Positions 35,036 to 48,205 of a stretch of DNA of 64,000 nt are shown piece after piece. The number at the start of each line of letters is the position of its first letter. The stretch's first letter is position 1. The position numbers were made by a program, and so were the translations under genes. Below the pieces are notes generated by a model. That model was not told the origin of the DNA. It searched no databases and saw only the letters and a program-made list of their open reading frames with translations. The stretch lies in the NCBI GenBank assembly GCA_024610705.1, contig JANDEH010000007.1:56754508-56818507 (forward strand), given 5' to 3'. The stretch is from Tetragnatha versicolor. Lineage: Eukaryota > Arthropoda > Arachnida > Araneae > Tetragnathidae.

Positions 35036-38000
35036 CCGATTTATCCCATTGCCCGTAACGTATATACATCAATAATTTTATTTTTTTAACCATATATTCC
35101 TTTAATATCTTTTAAATTGTCACAAACATAAATCATCTTTAAAAAAAACTGTGTTTTTCCATAAAAAAAGATCCTATTGTTTATTTTCTTTTAAATTAAA
35201 TGATGCCTGACATAATTGACTTCCTGCGACATTTCAAGTTTAATTTTAGTATAACCTAATTCCATAAATACAGGTTATTGGATGGAGCATGGAGCTAACC
35301 TTACAGCCTCAATTATTTTTAAGAATAAAATTCATTCTAGGAATAACTTTTAAAACTAATAGTAAAAATACAAATACAAGAACTGGGTTAATTAATAGGG
35401 GAGATATAAGTAAATAAATTGTTGAAAATATATTCCTTCGTTACAATTGTGCGGGTCGTTTTGTTTCTAAATACTACAATGTTCTTTCTTTGTAAAGTGT
35501 AAAACCAAATGACCCGAATTATAATTGATACAACCACTTTCAATTGTAAGGATTAAATATTTAATACGCCTCTCAAAAACGTTTTGCAGCATTGTTAAAA
35601 AATGTAAGGCAAACGGGCTATAAAAGTTTTTCAAGCGAAGACTCTCATTCCTATGGTTTTTATCTTTTTTATTAAGTTTACAAAGCCATCATGGAATGAG
35701 AAATCCTTTTCATTAAAACAACAGAAAAAAAACAAATATTGCCAACAGTGATAAAACGGAAAATTAGCAATTATTCAACGTTTTTTCACCTCCAGCCATA
35801 GCTATTAACATTCCCGTTCCCAAAGGACAGTGTAAACAATAATATGTCACGCTCAAATATTCCGTTTGTTTTTTTAAAGCTGAAGAAGCTTTGTTTGTGT
35901 CTGATTATGGAGGCTATTAACGAAGGTTCTCTTCCAGTTACATCATTATGTACACCTTAATGAAGCAGAAACCTTGAGATAAAGGGTTTCAAAGTTCGAT
36001 TTTCTTGGTTAGGCGTTAAGATAATGAGAACATTCTTAAATAAATGAAAGTATTTTAGAAAGAAAATCAATTAATAAACCTGGTATTTATTCTATTCAAA
36101 TTAGTTGGGAAAATGTCTTCAAATTCATCTTTTTTATGGTTTTCTTCTCATATTTTTCGAGTTTTGAAATTTGGAGACGTATTTGTGTTGCTGTATTTCA
36201 CTTGAGAGTAGCATTTGCGACTTAAGGCTGCCTTTTTATAAATTCTGGAGTGTGACCCGATTTTTTTTCTGATTCTATTCGTAATACGAGGTCGACACAT
36301 TAGTGGTTATGGTGACAATTAGATCTGTTATTGATCCGAGTTAAAGAATTTAAATTTACTATTAAAGTTACGTGCCTACAACGATTGGACTCTAAATTGC
36401 ATTGTCTTGATCACCATCACACGGAAGGTTTTTCATCAACAGGACATGCTTTTAATAGCCTTTAATTCATTTAGCATCGTCATCTCGGACTGAACTTGGT
36501 AATTTACTAGTTCATGTTATGATTGCCGACGCGAAGAATCATCTTCGTAACGCATTATTCGACGAAGTCTATAATTAAATTACACGTAGGCCGTACCTAT
36601 AAATACGACTTTTAGCGTCTATTGTTTTGTCGACATTGTAATAAAGAAGGTTAACTGTGCGTTACTCTTCGCCCGACGCACTGACAAATCCCCCGCTCCA
36701 TAAACAGATCGTAAAGTAACAATTTTATTCAATTATGTATATGATCTCTGCAATTCGACTGGAGATCAACGCCATTGTTTGTTTTCTGAAATAGGTAGAG
36801 ATAGCCTTTACCCAGTGATAGCATTCTGGTGAAAGGGAATTATCTGATCGGATTTTCGCTGAACCATGAGACGATGTGGTTTTGTTCTAGGTCAAATAAG
36901 AAGTGGATGTTTTTTTATGGGTTTTTGTTACTGTTTTGCATAAAATTGGGAACAAAATTAAGTTACAGAACTTCGTTTTAATTCTTAGCGTAAAATAAAT
37001 GGAAGTATATTTCTAAAACTTTCAATTGATTTTTAATTAATTTTAACGAGCGCCAAACTTTCAAATTAGAGTTTAACACTTCCTTAATGTTGAGATGGTC
37101 AATTTGAGGATTTGATATGGTTTGATAAAGTGGGAAAATTATACTAAAGATTATAATTCTTCCGAGGGGTTCTAATTAGGGTTTCTGTCACCCGGAACTA
37201 AAATTTCAAGTCCCTTTCTATGTGCGTTGACATTTTTTAGCAATAATTCACACAATAGTTAACAAAGGAAAGGAATTTTTACCGTGCCGTGAGTATACAA
37301 ATGGACTTTTCATAATTTCTCGTTGTAAATGTTTTGCCAACTACACTATGGCACATGTAGCACAATGCACCCATCCCCTTGTTTACTTCTTGTTTGGATT
37401 TAAAAAAAAGACTGAAAAAACCCTATTGTTCGGGCTACCGAGGACTTAACAAAACTATACCCGAAAAGCTGACTGAAACTTTAGCATTAGCATAATACCA
37501 ATCGCATTTTAAAGTATTATATACGTTTAATACCTTTAAATTATTTTTTTTTAAATCATCTATAAATATTATAAATTCTATTTTATGTTATAATTTTTAC
37601 AGTAGAGTAAATATTCAAAATATAGAATTCTTAGAACATTTGAATCGTCAGTTTAAAGAAGGGAATAAGTCCAAAAAATTACAAATTGACTTTTTGTGCT
37701 CAAAACAATCTCCAAGCTCTACATATTAGGATCTCTCCTACACATGGGTGAAAAGAGGGGGAAAATAACTATCCCCTATAGGGAGATATCGCCCCATGAA
37801 GTTGTGAAATCGATGTTCGTTTATTGTATTTTTTAAGTTAATTTGTCTTTCTTTTCATATTCTTTGTGCTGTAAACTAAGTTAAAATAAAACTTTCTCTT
37901 AATTTAATTTTTTTTTCAAACTTTTTTATGTAGGGAATGTTTGACTCCATTCATATTCGCTTACTCCATTGATACTGCTTTAATAACTCAGTTTCACTAT

Positions 38001-38055
38001 AATTTTGAATTTTTTTTGTCTTATTCTATTTATTTCCCCCGTTTATGGTCTAAAC

Positions 38056-39308
38056 CAGTGGTTCCCAACTCAAATATGTCTGCAGACCACTTCACTTAAA
38101 TTTGAACATCTGCGGACCATCTATCTGTCCCTAACTGTATCTTCAAAATTTTAACTTTTTTCAGTGCATTCATTTCTCATAGAGGGAAACCGAGTCTTAC
38201 AATGTTTCTAAATGGAACTTAGAAAACCAAATAATCTATTAAACTTAAAAGAAAAATTAGCATTACATTAATTTTATATCTAATTATTTAAAAATATACC
38301 CTTTATAAGAGATATTTACCATTTTTATCCAGCTCTCTCGAAATTCAACAAATAAAATAGAGAATCCATTATTAATTACGATTGTTTATTTAATTTCGTA
38401 AATATAAATTAAGAAATTTAATAATAGTTATTTTTTTCTTTTTCTTAACCAACAAAAAAAGGTAATACTATATTATTAGTAGATGTAAATTTGAAAGAAA
38501 GTGCTTAGCTTGAAATTAAACTGCAGGACAAATGAGATAACCAGGAATTGTGTTGATCACAAAAAAAGAAAACTGGACATGCACTGGGCAGAGGAAATTC
38601 TATAGGCGAAAGGCAGGCAAGGCTTACAGATGTTCTCCCGAAAGAAACCGCGTTGAATTATAAATATATTTATAATTCAACGAATTCGAATAATTATATT
38701 TCGAAGGAGCGATTAAAATAGAAAATAATTTATGTGTTCAAAAACTTTCGCATTTTCGGCAGTAAATTTTTCTCATTCTTCGAACAAACCTATTTCTTTT
38801 GTGTCTCAGAAATTTCCTTTTTTCATACCACAATTTCTTGGTGACCCTCTGTCTGGCCATAGAATCCCAGTTTGAAGTATATCTTTCAACACTTCCAGGC
38901 TTCGCTTTGTATCAAACCAAGTATAAGTCCGATCATTCGATTCTTTATTTGCCCCACCCCGACGTCTCTCAGTTTTAATTAATCTGTGATGCAATACTTT
39001 TCCACATCATCACATTTCGTTTCTACTCGCTGTAATAGACTACTGTTGAATAAAATTGTGGAAAATAAGAGAAATGAACAAATAATTCGTAGGAGAGAAA
39101 GAGAACTTAACATTTTTTTATTTATGAGAATTTATGAGACGCATGATTTTTACTTATGTTTTTGCGTATGGTGTTTTTAATATTTCCTGGAATGTGTTAT
39201 CAGGAAAACTATTTTTTTTTAAATTTCCACGCATTTTTTGGATAAGCTTACAAATCATCTCACGGACCACCTCTGAAGGCCTCACGGACCACCTGTTGGG
39301 AACCACTG
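38056..39308. mobile_element. 1.25-kb hAT-type MITE
   Basis: The ends are CAGTGGTTCCCAACTC and GTTGGGAACCACTG, with a perfect 8-bp TSD GTCTAAAC at 38,048-38,055 and 39,309-39,316. Both termini carry 'GGACCA'-type subterminal repeats (CGGACCATC on the left; CACGGACCACC twice on the right). CAGTGGTTCCCAA is a widespread hAT terminus in animals. Short frames inside (38,806-39,319) show no transposase similarity. Confidence 0.88.
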
Positions 39309-39316
39309 GTCTAAAC

Positions 39317-40303
39317 TAAGGAGAAATATAATTTAATTGTGAATTTAAGGTTTTTTTTAAAGATTTTTTCATCAGAAAAATTTTAAGGTGGAAGAAGGGT
39401 CCATCAACTTATTTTGACTGTAAAATATTTATGAATATACTTATATTTGTTTTGATGATTGCTATGTTTTCTAAATAAGGTTCTGAACTTCCAGTAAAAA
39501 TTTGGTGGTTATACAATGAAAATTCCATTACTTATTCAGTTTTTTTTTATTTTCTCAAAATTTAGTTTTTAGACTTATTCCCTTCTTCCAACCGACGATT
39601 CTCTTAGTAACTGTAGTTTTTTTATCATTATCTTTGTTTTAAATATTATTTCTACGATACAATCGTAAAAGAAACTGAAAATCATGATGTATTGTGTGTT
39701 AAAAAGAGTGAAAAGGTGAAATCGTTAAAAGATGTTTTGATATTTCAACAATAGCTCTCGGTGTCACAGCATGTGTCGCAAATTCCGATTTTTTTACTTT
39801 CTCCATCGAAAATAAATTATCATTGTTATAAATGTAAAATATGCACTAAAATATCTGAGAGAACCCAAGATTTTCAAAACCAAATTACACATATTCAAGA
39901 AATTTTAAGTAAACGGAAAGTCATTAAGTTTAAATGTCAAAAAATTATGAATAGAAACCCGACGAAAGTGGTTTAAAGGGAAATAAATAGTTATTTAAGT
40001 TCCATTTTCTCTTTCAGTATAACCTTAATTAATTTTGACCATAAATTACTAATGAGGATTATTTGATAAAATATAATTAATGTTCCCATATGGAAAATCA
40101 TTTTTGTTTATTACAATTATATTGGAATCAAACTTAATTCACGCGAACTGATTTTACAGTAAGGTAATTAATGTAGGATCGAAGTAATTGAATAGTGACA
40201 TTTGACCGGTGTGGAAACTAAATTGGACAGCCAAGCTTTTATGATAGGAGCAGTAATATGTCATATTCAAACTGAATTGAAAATAATATTGTTCAATATT
40301 ATT
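39317..40303. other. AT-rich stretch, nothing recognised
   Basis: The open frame at 39,761-39,976 (+) has four Cys/His-like residues in 'HCYKCKICTK' but lacks a clear zinc-finger pattern or start context. I regard it as chance. Confidence 0.45.
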
Positions 40304-40703
40304 CAAATATGTTTGCACACTAGAGGTGTTAAAAATACTCATTGCGGATGAATGCGCACAGCTTGAAATAAAATCATTTTTACCAACATTTTTTTAAATA
40401 AATGCTGTTGCAAATGTATAGTTCTTTTGACATTATTTATGTATATTCCATGAAAGGAATCTTTCAGTGGGCGGATTTGTTGAAACATCACGCATACTGA
40501 CATGTAAAAAGTTTAAATGCAATTTTATAATAAGATTATACATAATACATTATGCATAAATAATGCCAAAAGAACTATACCATAACAAAAACATTCATTT
40601 TCGAAAACAAAATATTTTGGTAAAAATTATTTTATTTCACGGTGTGTGCATTCATCCGCAATGAATATTTTTAACACCTCTTAGTGTGCAAACATATCCA
40701 AAT
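40304..40703. mobile_element. ~400-bp foldback element
   Basis: The left arm starts CAAATATGTTTGCACAC and the right arm ends GTGTGCAAACATATCC. Pairing continues inward through 'AGGTGTTAAAAAT', 'ATTGCGGATGAATG' and, further in, 'TATAGTTCTTTTGACATTAT' against 'ATAATGCCAAAAGAACTATA'. Arms are about 150 bp. No unambiguous TSD or terminal signature was found. Confidence 0.65.
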
Positions 40704-40712
40704 AACTGTTTA

Positions 40713-41310
40713 CGTTCTCCATTAACTTTATTTTGGGCGAAGTTTACGCTAACCACTTTGTATAATGTTTAATTGTTAACACTTCTATGACTTCTTTTTT
40801 GCATAAGGAAATATTCTTTTATGTGACCTTTCTAGCGGAATTTCCTGGAACTAACCACAATGGCCGATTAGTATTAGGCAATACAGAAACAAATCCTTCT
40901 ACTTGTTATTCAAACAAAGAAGAAACTGCACAAAATGGAGTTATAACTTTAAGTTATATATTTCTCATTTAAAAAATACTGATCTGATAAAGTTTAGCTG
41001 ATTGAGAAAAAAAAAGGATTTCTTATGTAGATACAGCGCTTACTTTTTAATATTTAAAATACGATTCAAGATAGTATATGAAGATTAAAAATTTGATGAA
41101 GAATGCATTGTGTAGTTGAAGATAAAATTAAACAAATAACGGTATGAAGTAATTAATAAAAAATTATGAGTACCTAGTTCTTTTTTATCGGTATAAATAA
41201 TCTTGTCTCTTCAAATGAAAGCTTCATTACATGAAGAATTTATTTCCCACTTCTCAGTCAATTCATTCGTCTCTCTTTTTGTCTTTTGGCGGTCTTTATT
41301 TGTCACTATG
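40713..41310. other. AT-rich stretch, nothing recognised
   Basis: Flank of the long trinucleotide tract. No coding or transposon signal seen. Confidence 0.4.
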
Positions 41311-41314
41311 TATT

Positions 41315-41732
<418 letters not shown>

Positions 41733-41894
41733 GCTTTATTCACAAGGACAGAAAACAAATACAGAAATTAAGAACATATTAGTAGCCAAGGGGATAAATT
41801 CAGAAATCCCGTTCAGGCTACCTAAAAATAAAATCTTACATGAATTGATTAACAAAGAAGGAAAAACCAAACACAATTTAATAAATTTAAAAAA

Positions 41895-43216
41895 CTAGGG
41901 AGCTACCGCCCCCTGCTCGCTATCGCTCGCCAACCCCCGTAAACTGCTGACGCAGGACCTTTTGGAATTGCTTCGCAATTCCCACAAATTCCAACTCGCT
42001 AAACGTAATACACTTTATAAAACAATTAAACAATTTACAGAAAAAACGTCAACCAACTTTCCAAAAATACTTCACCAAATCCCCCCCATGAATAAATCTC
42101 CCTTAAAAGTTTGAATATATATTAACTCGAACTTATCAAAAATATAAACGAAATGTTTTTAAAAATATCCATCTTAATTATTTTTGATCTATGGTTATAA
42201 AAATAACTAATTATAATTGTTTATCAATATTCGGACCAAACAAAAGCCATTATCTTAAAGTAACTCGTTAGTAGTAAAATATGCCTAGTGTTTATCATTC
42301 AAATATTTTTTTAAACCCAGACTACTTAAACAATACCGTTTAAGCAATTGAAAATAATAAGAGACAAAACATCACTCTATGTTTACAATTAATTTCGATA
42401 AAATCAGACTAAAAATTATAAATATTGGACAAAAAGTGTGAAATTTTAGTATAAAATGGAGTTCATGTAAGTTTTTAGGGAACTACTTTGATATACACCC
42501 CCAAATCGGAAATTTGGCGACTTATTTATCTTACTATACCTAAAAATCAAATGTCCGGTCAGTTGAACCGATGAAATCGCTGAAACGTTTTTGGAATATA
42601 ACAGAAAAACTAATCATAGTAAAACTTTGATATTTGAACCAAGAACAAAAATATTTTTTATAAAAATATTGTAATTTAGTTTTTCCGAAAATTCTCATTA
42701 GTTTTGGAATTATTAAAGTTCAAAATTTCAATTTTTTCCAGTAATTCACTAGGCTACACATTACTACTACATATACACAAAAAACAAGAAACAGCAAACC
42801 TAAAAAGTCCGTAGGGAGTGCCAGATTTGGCACGTAATTTTTGGGGGGGTATATCAAAGTAGCACCGTTTTTAGAATCTGTTTTTATCAGTCTGAGTGAT
42901 ATTTCATCAAGAAAGTACTTTTTTAAAAGGTAAAAAAAACATGTTTCATCTTAAAATATAGCGTCAATCGGTCGTTGTGATTGGATGTATAATAATTTGA
43001 ATGACAGTACTTGCTTTATAACTGCGACCTTATCCGTTATCTAAAAAAATGGAAATATTTTAAAATTGAGAATTTTTTTGAAAAATCGAAGGGCTTACTC
43101 GGAAATCCGGAAAGAATTCGGACATTTTGATACCATATATGTGTCATTCGGTTCAGTAATTAAAAAGCCTTTCTCTGGAAACCGTTCACTAAAAACTTTT
43201 TTTTAGAATAGAGAGA
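41895..43216 (-). mobile_element. non-autonomous Helitron (1,322 bp)
   Basis: On the minus strand it starts TCTCTCTATTCTAAAAAAAA at 43,216 and ends with a GGGGGCGGTAGCTCCC hairpin and CTAG at 41,895. It is inserted between A and T, as Helitrons are. The 3' region also has a GGAATTGCGAAGCAATTCC hairpin (GCGAAGC at 41,976-41,970). Its first ~270 bp are related to the Helitrons at 47,667 and 59,088. No Rep/helicase coding. Internal blocks around 42,481-42,520 and 42,823-42,870 are inverted copies of each other ('TACTTTGATATAC'). Confidence 0.85.
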
Positions 43217-43253
43217 TTGGCAAGAAGCAGGGCAAAATTGAAATGATTTTGCT

Positions 43254-43590
43254 TCAAATGAGGTGAAAATATAGATCAGGATCGTCGATATTTATTAAGA
43301 AATTAAATAAATTTCGTCTAAAAGAAGATAAATTATTTATACTAATTAAATTTAGAGGCAAACTGTTAAATAATTTGGGTGCTAGGTAAAAGAAATGTTT
43401 AGTAAAGATATCCTTGGAAAATTTAGGAATCTGATAAGTTTGAATTGATCTAGAATTATAAGTTATCTCTAAAATCACACAAATAACTATGGCGAAAAAT
43501 ATAAAGTATGATACGGAAGTATGCATTATGTCGAAAGGAGAGTAAATTATTAATTGTATTAATAATATATCAAAATCCATTCAAATTTAA
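43254..43590 (-). pseudogene. non-LTR ORF2 C-terminal fragment
   Basis: The frame ends KDIFTKHFFYLAPKLFNSLP, then LNLISINNLSSFRRNLFNFL and INIDDPDLYFHLI before its stop. 'F...AP+L+N.LP...+..+.+..F++.L...L' is the normal C-terminal end of CR1/jockey-type ORF2 proteins ('...FSVRAPRLWNSLP...'). The related copy ending near 48,206 has the same end (LAPKLYNSLPLELQSIN). It has an in-frame TGA just before its ATG, so it is only a 5'-truncated remnant. No catalytic motifs remain. Confidence 0.7.
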
Positions 43591-43844
43591 ATCGTATTAA
43601 GAGATATAACGTCGAACTTTTCGTAGCTTTTGATACTTTACCGCAGTGTACATAAATGGTACATTTCTTGGTTTGCCTTCTTACTAAACCTGTCTAAACT
43701 TCAGTTTTTAAGTTATCAGAACAATAGTTGTCACAGAGTGCTTTCCTGCATCCTAGTTCTCTCTTAACTTTCATTTTAGAAACATTGGTCCGAAATTCCT
43801 TTGGTGAAAATAGCAGTAATTTAATTTTCTTATGACGTGTATAG

Positions 43845-46241
43845 TAGGGTGGTCACAAGTAACATGGGGAAAAAATTTTTTCGACTTTCTTCAGGTCTCA
43901 CCCCCCTAAAATATGCCAATAGGCTAAAAAATGAGATTGGCCAAGTTTCAGCTCAATCCGATAATATTAACCCGTGCCTCATCGAGGTCAAAGTTCAGAA
44001 AAACTGCGATTTTTAACAAAAATTGGTAGTTTTCGCCCTATAAAACTAAAACCGTTTGTCCCAGAAATCTGGTTAGGGTGTCATTTGATAGGAAATTTCC
44101 TACACTTTAACTCTGAAGTTACGGAATTTTATTTGCTAAAACGGATGGGGCGCTATTTAGCATTTTCATAGTAAAGGTCCTTGAAAAAGCGACTTCATTG
44201 CTAGAAACCTAGAACATGGCAATGTCACAAAAAACTTCATCCTCCGGGCTTTTTCTATTACTTTTGGTCCCAATAGATAGTAAATAAGTTTTTAAACCCC
44301 CTAAGGGAATTCTAGGGTATAATTTCAAACCCCCTAGTGTTTGAAAAAAAGGAAAATATATATAATTTTTTTAAATTTTTAAACACGCATTTTGGGACTG
44401 ATAATGTGATAAAGTTTGTTCAAATACATTATTAAGAGCTTAATTAGATAGAATACCAATGGTATAGGGCCTTAACCTTTCCCTATAACCCCTATAATCT
44501 AAGCGAAAGAAGCGCGACTGCGAGGTTTTGCTAAACAAAGGATTTTATGCCCATTTAAGTTATAAACAGAGCTAAATTACAAAATTTCAAAAAAAACCCT
44601 CCAGAGATATGTAATTTGGTGTCAGAAATGACGTTTGAGATTATATATGTAGGTAAAATTATAATAAAAGCGTCCTTCCGACTCAAAATGTTAAAAAAAT
44701 CCTATTTCTATCAAAGTTACATGCTTTCAGCTAAAAGTGATCTTAGAAAAATGTATAAATGTATTTATTTTAATGAACCTTGAAATTCATTTGCCTATCG
44801 TTCAAGGAAAACAATTTTCTTAAAAAGTATTATAATGTTTCATTATATGTTTGATCTATAATCTAATTACTTAATGTTTTGTTCTTTATTCGTCAATTGT
44901 TTTTACACCTGTGTGCAAGGAGATAAAATATCATGTAAGAAAATGAAATATTAAGAAATATATTTGATTTCACAGTAAATGTTTCTATGCTTTTCATAAT
45001 TAATTTTTGTAAAAAACCATAAACAAGATTTCTCGGAAAAATACTTAGACACTCCAACAGTATAATCTCTGTAGTTTTCACTGGATTTTTTAAGGGAAAC
45101 CAAGTTACTGTCCTAAACCTAAAGTTGGATAAACTCAATTTATAGAAAATCATTATAATTATCCAAAAACTTTTTAAAATATTTTTTAAAAATTACTTGG
45201 TAAAATTTTCTATCTTCTCACCATGTGTAGTACACAGAAACAAAATTTTTGAAATCATTTACTATTGCATACCTTTCAAAAAAGTTATTTTCCTTGAATA
45301 ATAAGCAAAGGAATTTTGTGGTATATTAAAATAAATAAATTTATACATTATCTAAGATCACTTTTAGCTGAAAACATGTAACTTTGGTAGAAATAGGATT
45401 TTTTTAACATTTAGAGTCGGAAGGACGCTTTTATTATAATTTTACCCACATATATAATCTCAAACGTCATTTCTGACACCAAATTACAAATCTCTGGAGG
45501 TTTTTTATTGAAATTTTGTAATTTAGCTCTGTTTATAACTTAAATGGGCATTAAATCCTTTGTTTAGCAAAACCTCGCAGTCGCGCTTCTCTCGCTTAGA
45601 TTATAGGGGTTATAGGGAAAGCTTAAGGCCCTATACCATTGGTATTCTATCTAATTAAGCTCTTAATAATGTATTTGGACAAACTTTATCACATTATCAG
45701 TCCCAAATTGCGTGTTTAAAAATTAAAAAAAATTATATATATTTTCCTTTTTTTCAAACACTAGGGGGTTTGAAATCATACCCTAGAATTCCCTTAGGGG
45801 GTTTAAACACTTATTTACTATCTATTGGGACCAAAAGTAATAGAAAAAGCCCGGAGGATGAAGTTTTTTGTGACATTGCAATGTTCTAGGTTTCTAGCAA
45901 TGAAGTCGCTTTTTCAAGGACCTTTACTATGAAAATGCTAAATAGCGCCCCATCCGTTTTAGCAAATAAAATTCCGTAACTTCAGAGTTAAAGTGTATAA
46001 AATTACCTATTAAATGACACCCTAACCGGGTTTCTGGGACAAACGGTTCTAGTTTTATGGGGCGAAAACTACCAATTTTTGTTAAAAATCGCAGTTTTTC
46101 TGAACTTTGACCTCGATGAGGCACGGGTTAATATTATCGGATTGAGCTGAAACTTGGCCAATCTCATTTTTTAGCCTATTGGCACATTTTAGGGGGGTGA
46201 GACCTAACGATTTCAAAAGTTGATTTTTTGTGACCACCCTA
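43845..46241. mobile_element. 2.4-kb hAT-type foldback element
   Basis: The ends are TAGGGTGGTCACAA and TTGTGACCACCCTA, with a perfect 8-bp TSD GTGTATAG at 43,837-43,844 and 46,242-46,249. Inverted arms of about 920 bp (43,845 to about 44,770 and about 45,330 to 46,241) are nearly identical and flank a unique centre of about 560 bp. An 8-bp TSD with TAGGG ends fits hAT. The mirrored 65-codon frames at 43,974-44,171 and 45,927-46,124 are the same sequence in the two arms and are not genes. The central frame on the minus strand (44,893-45,153) is unrecognised. Confidence 0.85.
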
Positions 46242-46249
46242 GTGTATAG

Positions 46250-46654
46250 TCTTACTTTTCACTTGATTTTAATTAGTACTAAATTAATCTTCATTAGTGA
46301 AAAGCGATTGCTTTCAAAATTGATTTTTCAATTAATCTTCCTTTATTGACAAAGAAACTGATCATAGAGAACGACCTACTTGTTTCTAAAATAATTTTTT
46401 TACTCTATAATCCATCATCAAGTTGTATTTGCAACTCATCAATGATTAGCGGGAAACATTTATTTTGGGTAGGTTAGGTGATAAAATTACTATTACAGCA
46501 CATTATTTAAGATGATAAGAGAAATGTTTCACTGTAATGGTATTTTCAGTTTTAGCTTTACCTTGTACAAAATTATTAAATAATTTTTTATTTTCTGCTT
46601 TAAAAATACCATCTACAAAAATAAAATTTGGTCACCAAGAAGCAACAGAGCCAG
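46250..46654. other. AT-rich spacer, nothing recognised
   Basis: No terminal repeats, frames or RNA signals stand out between the two adjacent elements. Confidence 0.4.
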
Positions 46655-46656
46655 TA

Positions 46657-47607
46657 GGGGAGAGGAGGGAGGAATGGGACAGTGGGAGGAGTGGGACAGC
46701 TGAAATTATGGAAAAATAAATCAATTTATTTTATTTCCAATTTAGTCATTAGATGGCCTTCTTATAGCTTCTTGTTATTTCCTTCATTTAGTTAATCCAG
46801 CAGCAAGTTTCTATTTATAGTTGTAAAAATTTGATTTTCCCACCTCCAAAGTAAATTTCCAGTCTATCTTAAGTTTTATTTCATTTCTCATGTAATTTGT
46901 AGAACAAACATTATATAATGCCATTGTAATCTAAAAGATATAATGTATGCTAATCTGCAATTTCATAAAGCCTAACACCAGCATAGTTTATGTGACAAGT
47001 TATATTTTAAAAGCAATGTGTGGAGGGAGGAATGGGACACTCTGAAAAATGTAAACAAAATCTGCAAAAATGTAAACAAAATTTGAAAATATTAATTTCT
47101 GATAGCTTTCTATCGCTTCAATTGAAATGCTTTTCTTTTCTTGAATAAACAATTCCAAGTATTACATTGTATTTCAATTATTGATTCTTAACACCATGGG
47201 AAAGAGTTCAAGTGTACTAAATATTTTTTAAAAATTATTCTATAATAGATATAAGATTGAAAGTTGTTTAAAAATGTGGGAAAAGGTTAAAAGAATAGTA
47301 GGTAAAATACTAGGCCCTTTCTCATTATTACATTTTACTAATTTTCTTTACTTTTCAAAAGTGTCCCACTCCTCCCATACTCATGTCCCACTCCTCCCAC
47401 CCATGAGGGAGGAATGGGACAAAATTCTTGTTAATTTGAATGATCAAAAGTGATAAAATTAAACAACATTTAAGAACTGTAAATTTTAAAAAAATTAAGT
47501 TAAAACATGTAAGTTTATTATCCAACCATTTGCATCTATGAATAAGCAGGGGATAATGAATAAAAAAATATTTAGTGAAAATTGTCCCATTCCTCCCTCC
47601 TCTCCCC
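46657..47607. mobile_element. 951-bp TA-flanked GGGGAGAG-ended MITE
   Basis: The termini are GGGGAGAGGAGGGAGGAATG and CATTCCTCCCTCCTCTCCCC, with TA at 46,655-46,656 and 47,608-47,609. The joined target would be the palindrome CCAGTACTGG. The terminal motif 'GGGAGGARTGGGACA' recurs at about 46,680, 47,018 and 47,405 (+) and about 47,360 and 47,385 (-). No coding capacity. It shares the terminal octamer and TA target with 26,653-28,087 but not the adjoining motif. Confidence 0.8.
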
Positions 47608-47666
47608 TACTGGTGACTACTAAAATTATATAAAAACTAGGTAAATAACAATAATAATTAAGATTA

Positions 47667-48198
47667 TCTCTCTATTCTAAAAAAAAGTTTTTGTAAATGG
47701 TTTCCAGAGAAAGGTTTTTTAATTACTGATCCGTATAACATGTTTTTGGTATCAAACTGTTCGGATTCTTTTGAGGATGTGCAAAGTGCCTTTAGAATTT
47801 CTAAAAAAATTCTCAATTCTAAGATATTTCCATTTTTCTGGATTACGGATAAGGTTGCAGTTAACAGCAAGAAACTGTCGTACAATTTATTATACCTCCA
47901 ATCACAATGACCAACCGACGCTACTCATTAACGATGAAAATAATTCCTTTCACGCTTTGAAAATGCGCTTCAAAATGTACTTTCTAAATAAAATATTTTT
48001 AAAAGACTGATAAGAGTTTTCCAGAAACTCACAGATCTACTATTCAAGTATAGAATTTCACACACCAAAATTAATTGTTTGTAAACATTGAGTGCAATGT
48101 AGATTTTGTCTCTTATCATTTTTAATAGCTTAAATAGTATTGTTTAAAAAGTCTGTTTTAAAACTAAAACTTGAATGATAAAACACTAGATATTTTGA
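47667..48198 (+). mobile_element. 5' part of a Helitron, truncated
   Basis: It starts A|TCTCTCTATTCTAAAAAAAA and is very similar to 59,088-59,616 for about 530 bp. At 48,198 the similarity stops at 'TTTTGA' and the 3' end of a minus-strand non-LTR element begins. No Helitron 3' hairpin or CTAG follows downstream before 59 kb, so the 3' end has been lost. Open frames here (47,664-48,010) recur in the 59-kb copy but look like repeat sequence, not a protein. Confidence 0.78.
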
Positions 48199-48205
48199 TT
48201 CACTT

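Larger units (their letters stand above)
33631..38055. other. 4.4-kb stretch without supported genes
   Basis: Mostly AT-rich. It holds a (CT)n microsatellite (34,371-34,424), an imperfect hairpin (34,924-35,035) and a more GC-balanced part at about 36,280-36,900 that shows no recognisable frame. The overlapping open frames at 33,833-34,122 on both strands look like chance. Confidence 0.45.

Noticed and set aside
43974..46124. Two nearly identical 65-residue proteins on opposite strands
   Set aside because: They are the same non-coding sequence read from the two arms of the 43,845-46,241 foldback.
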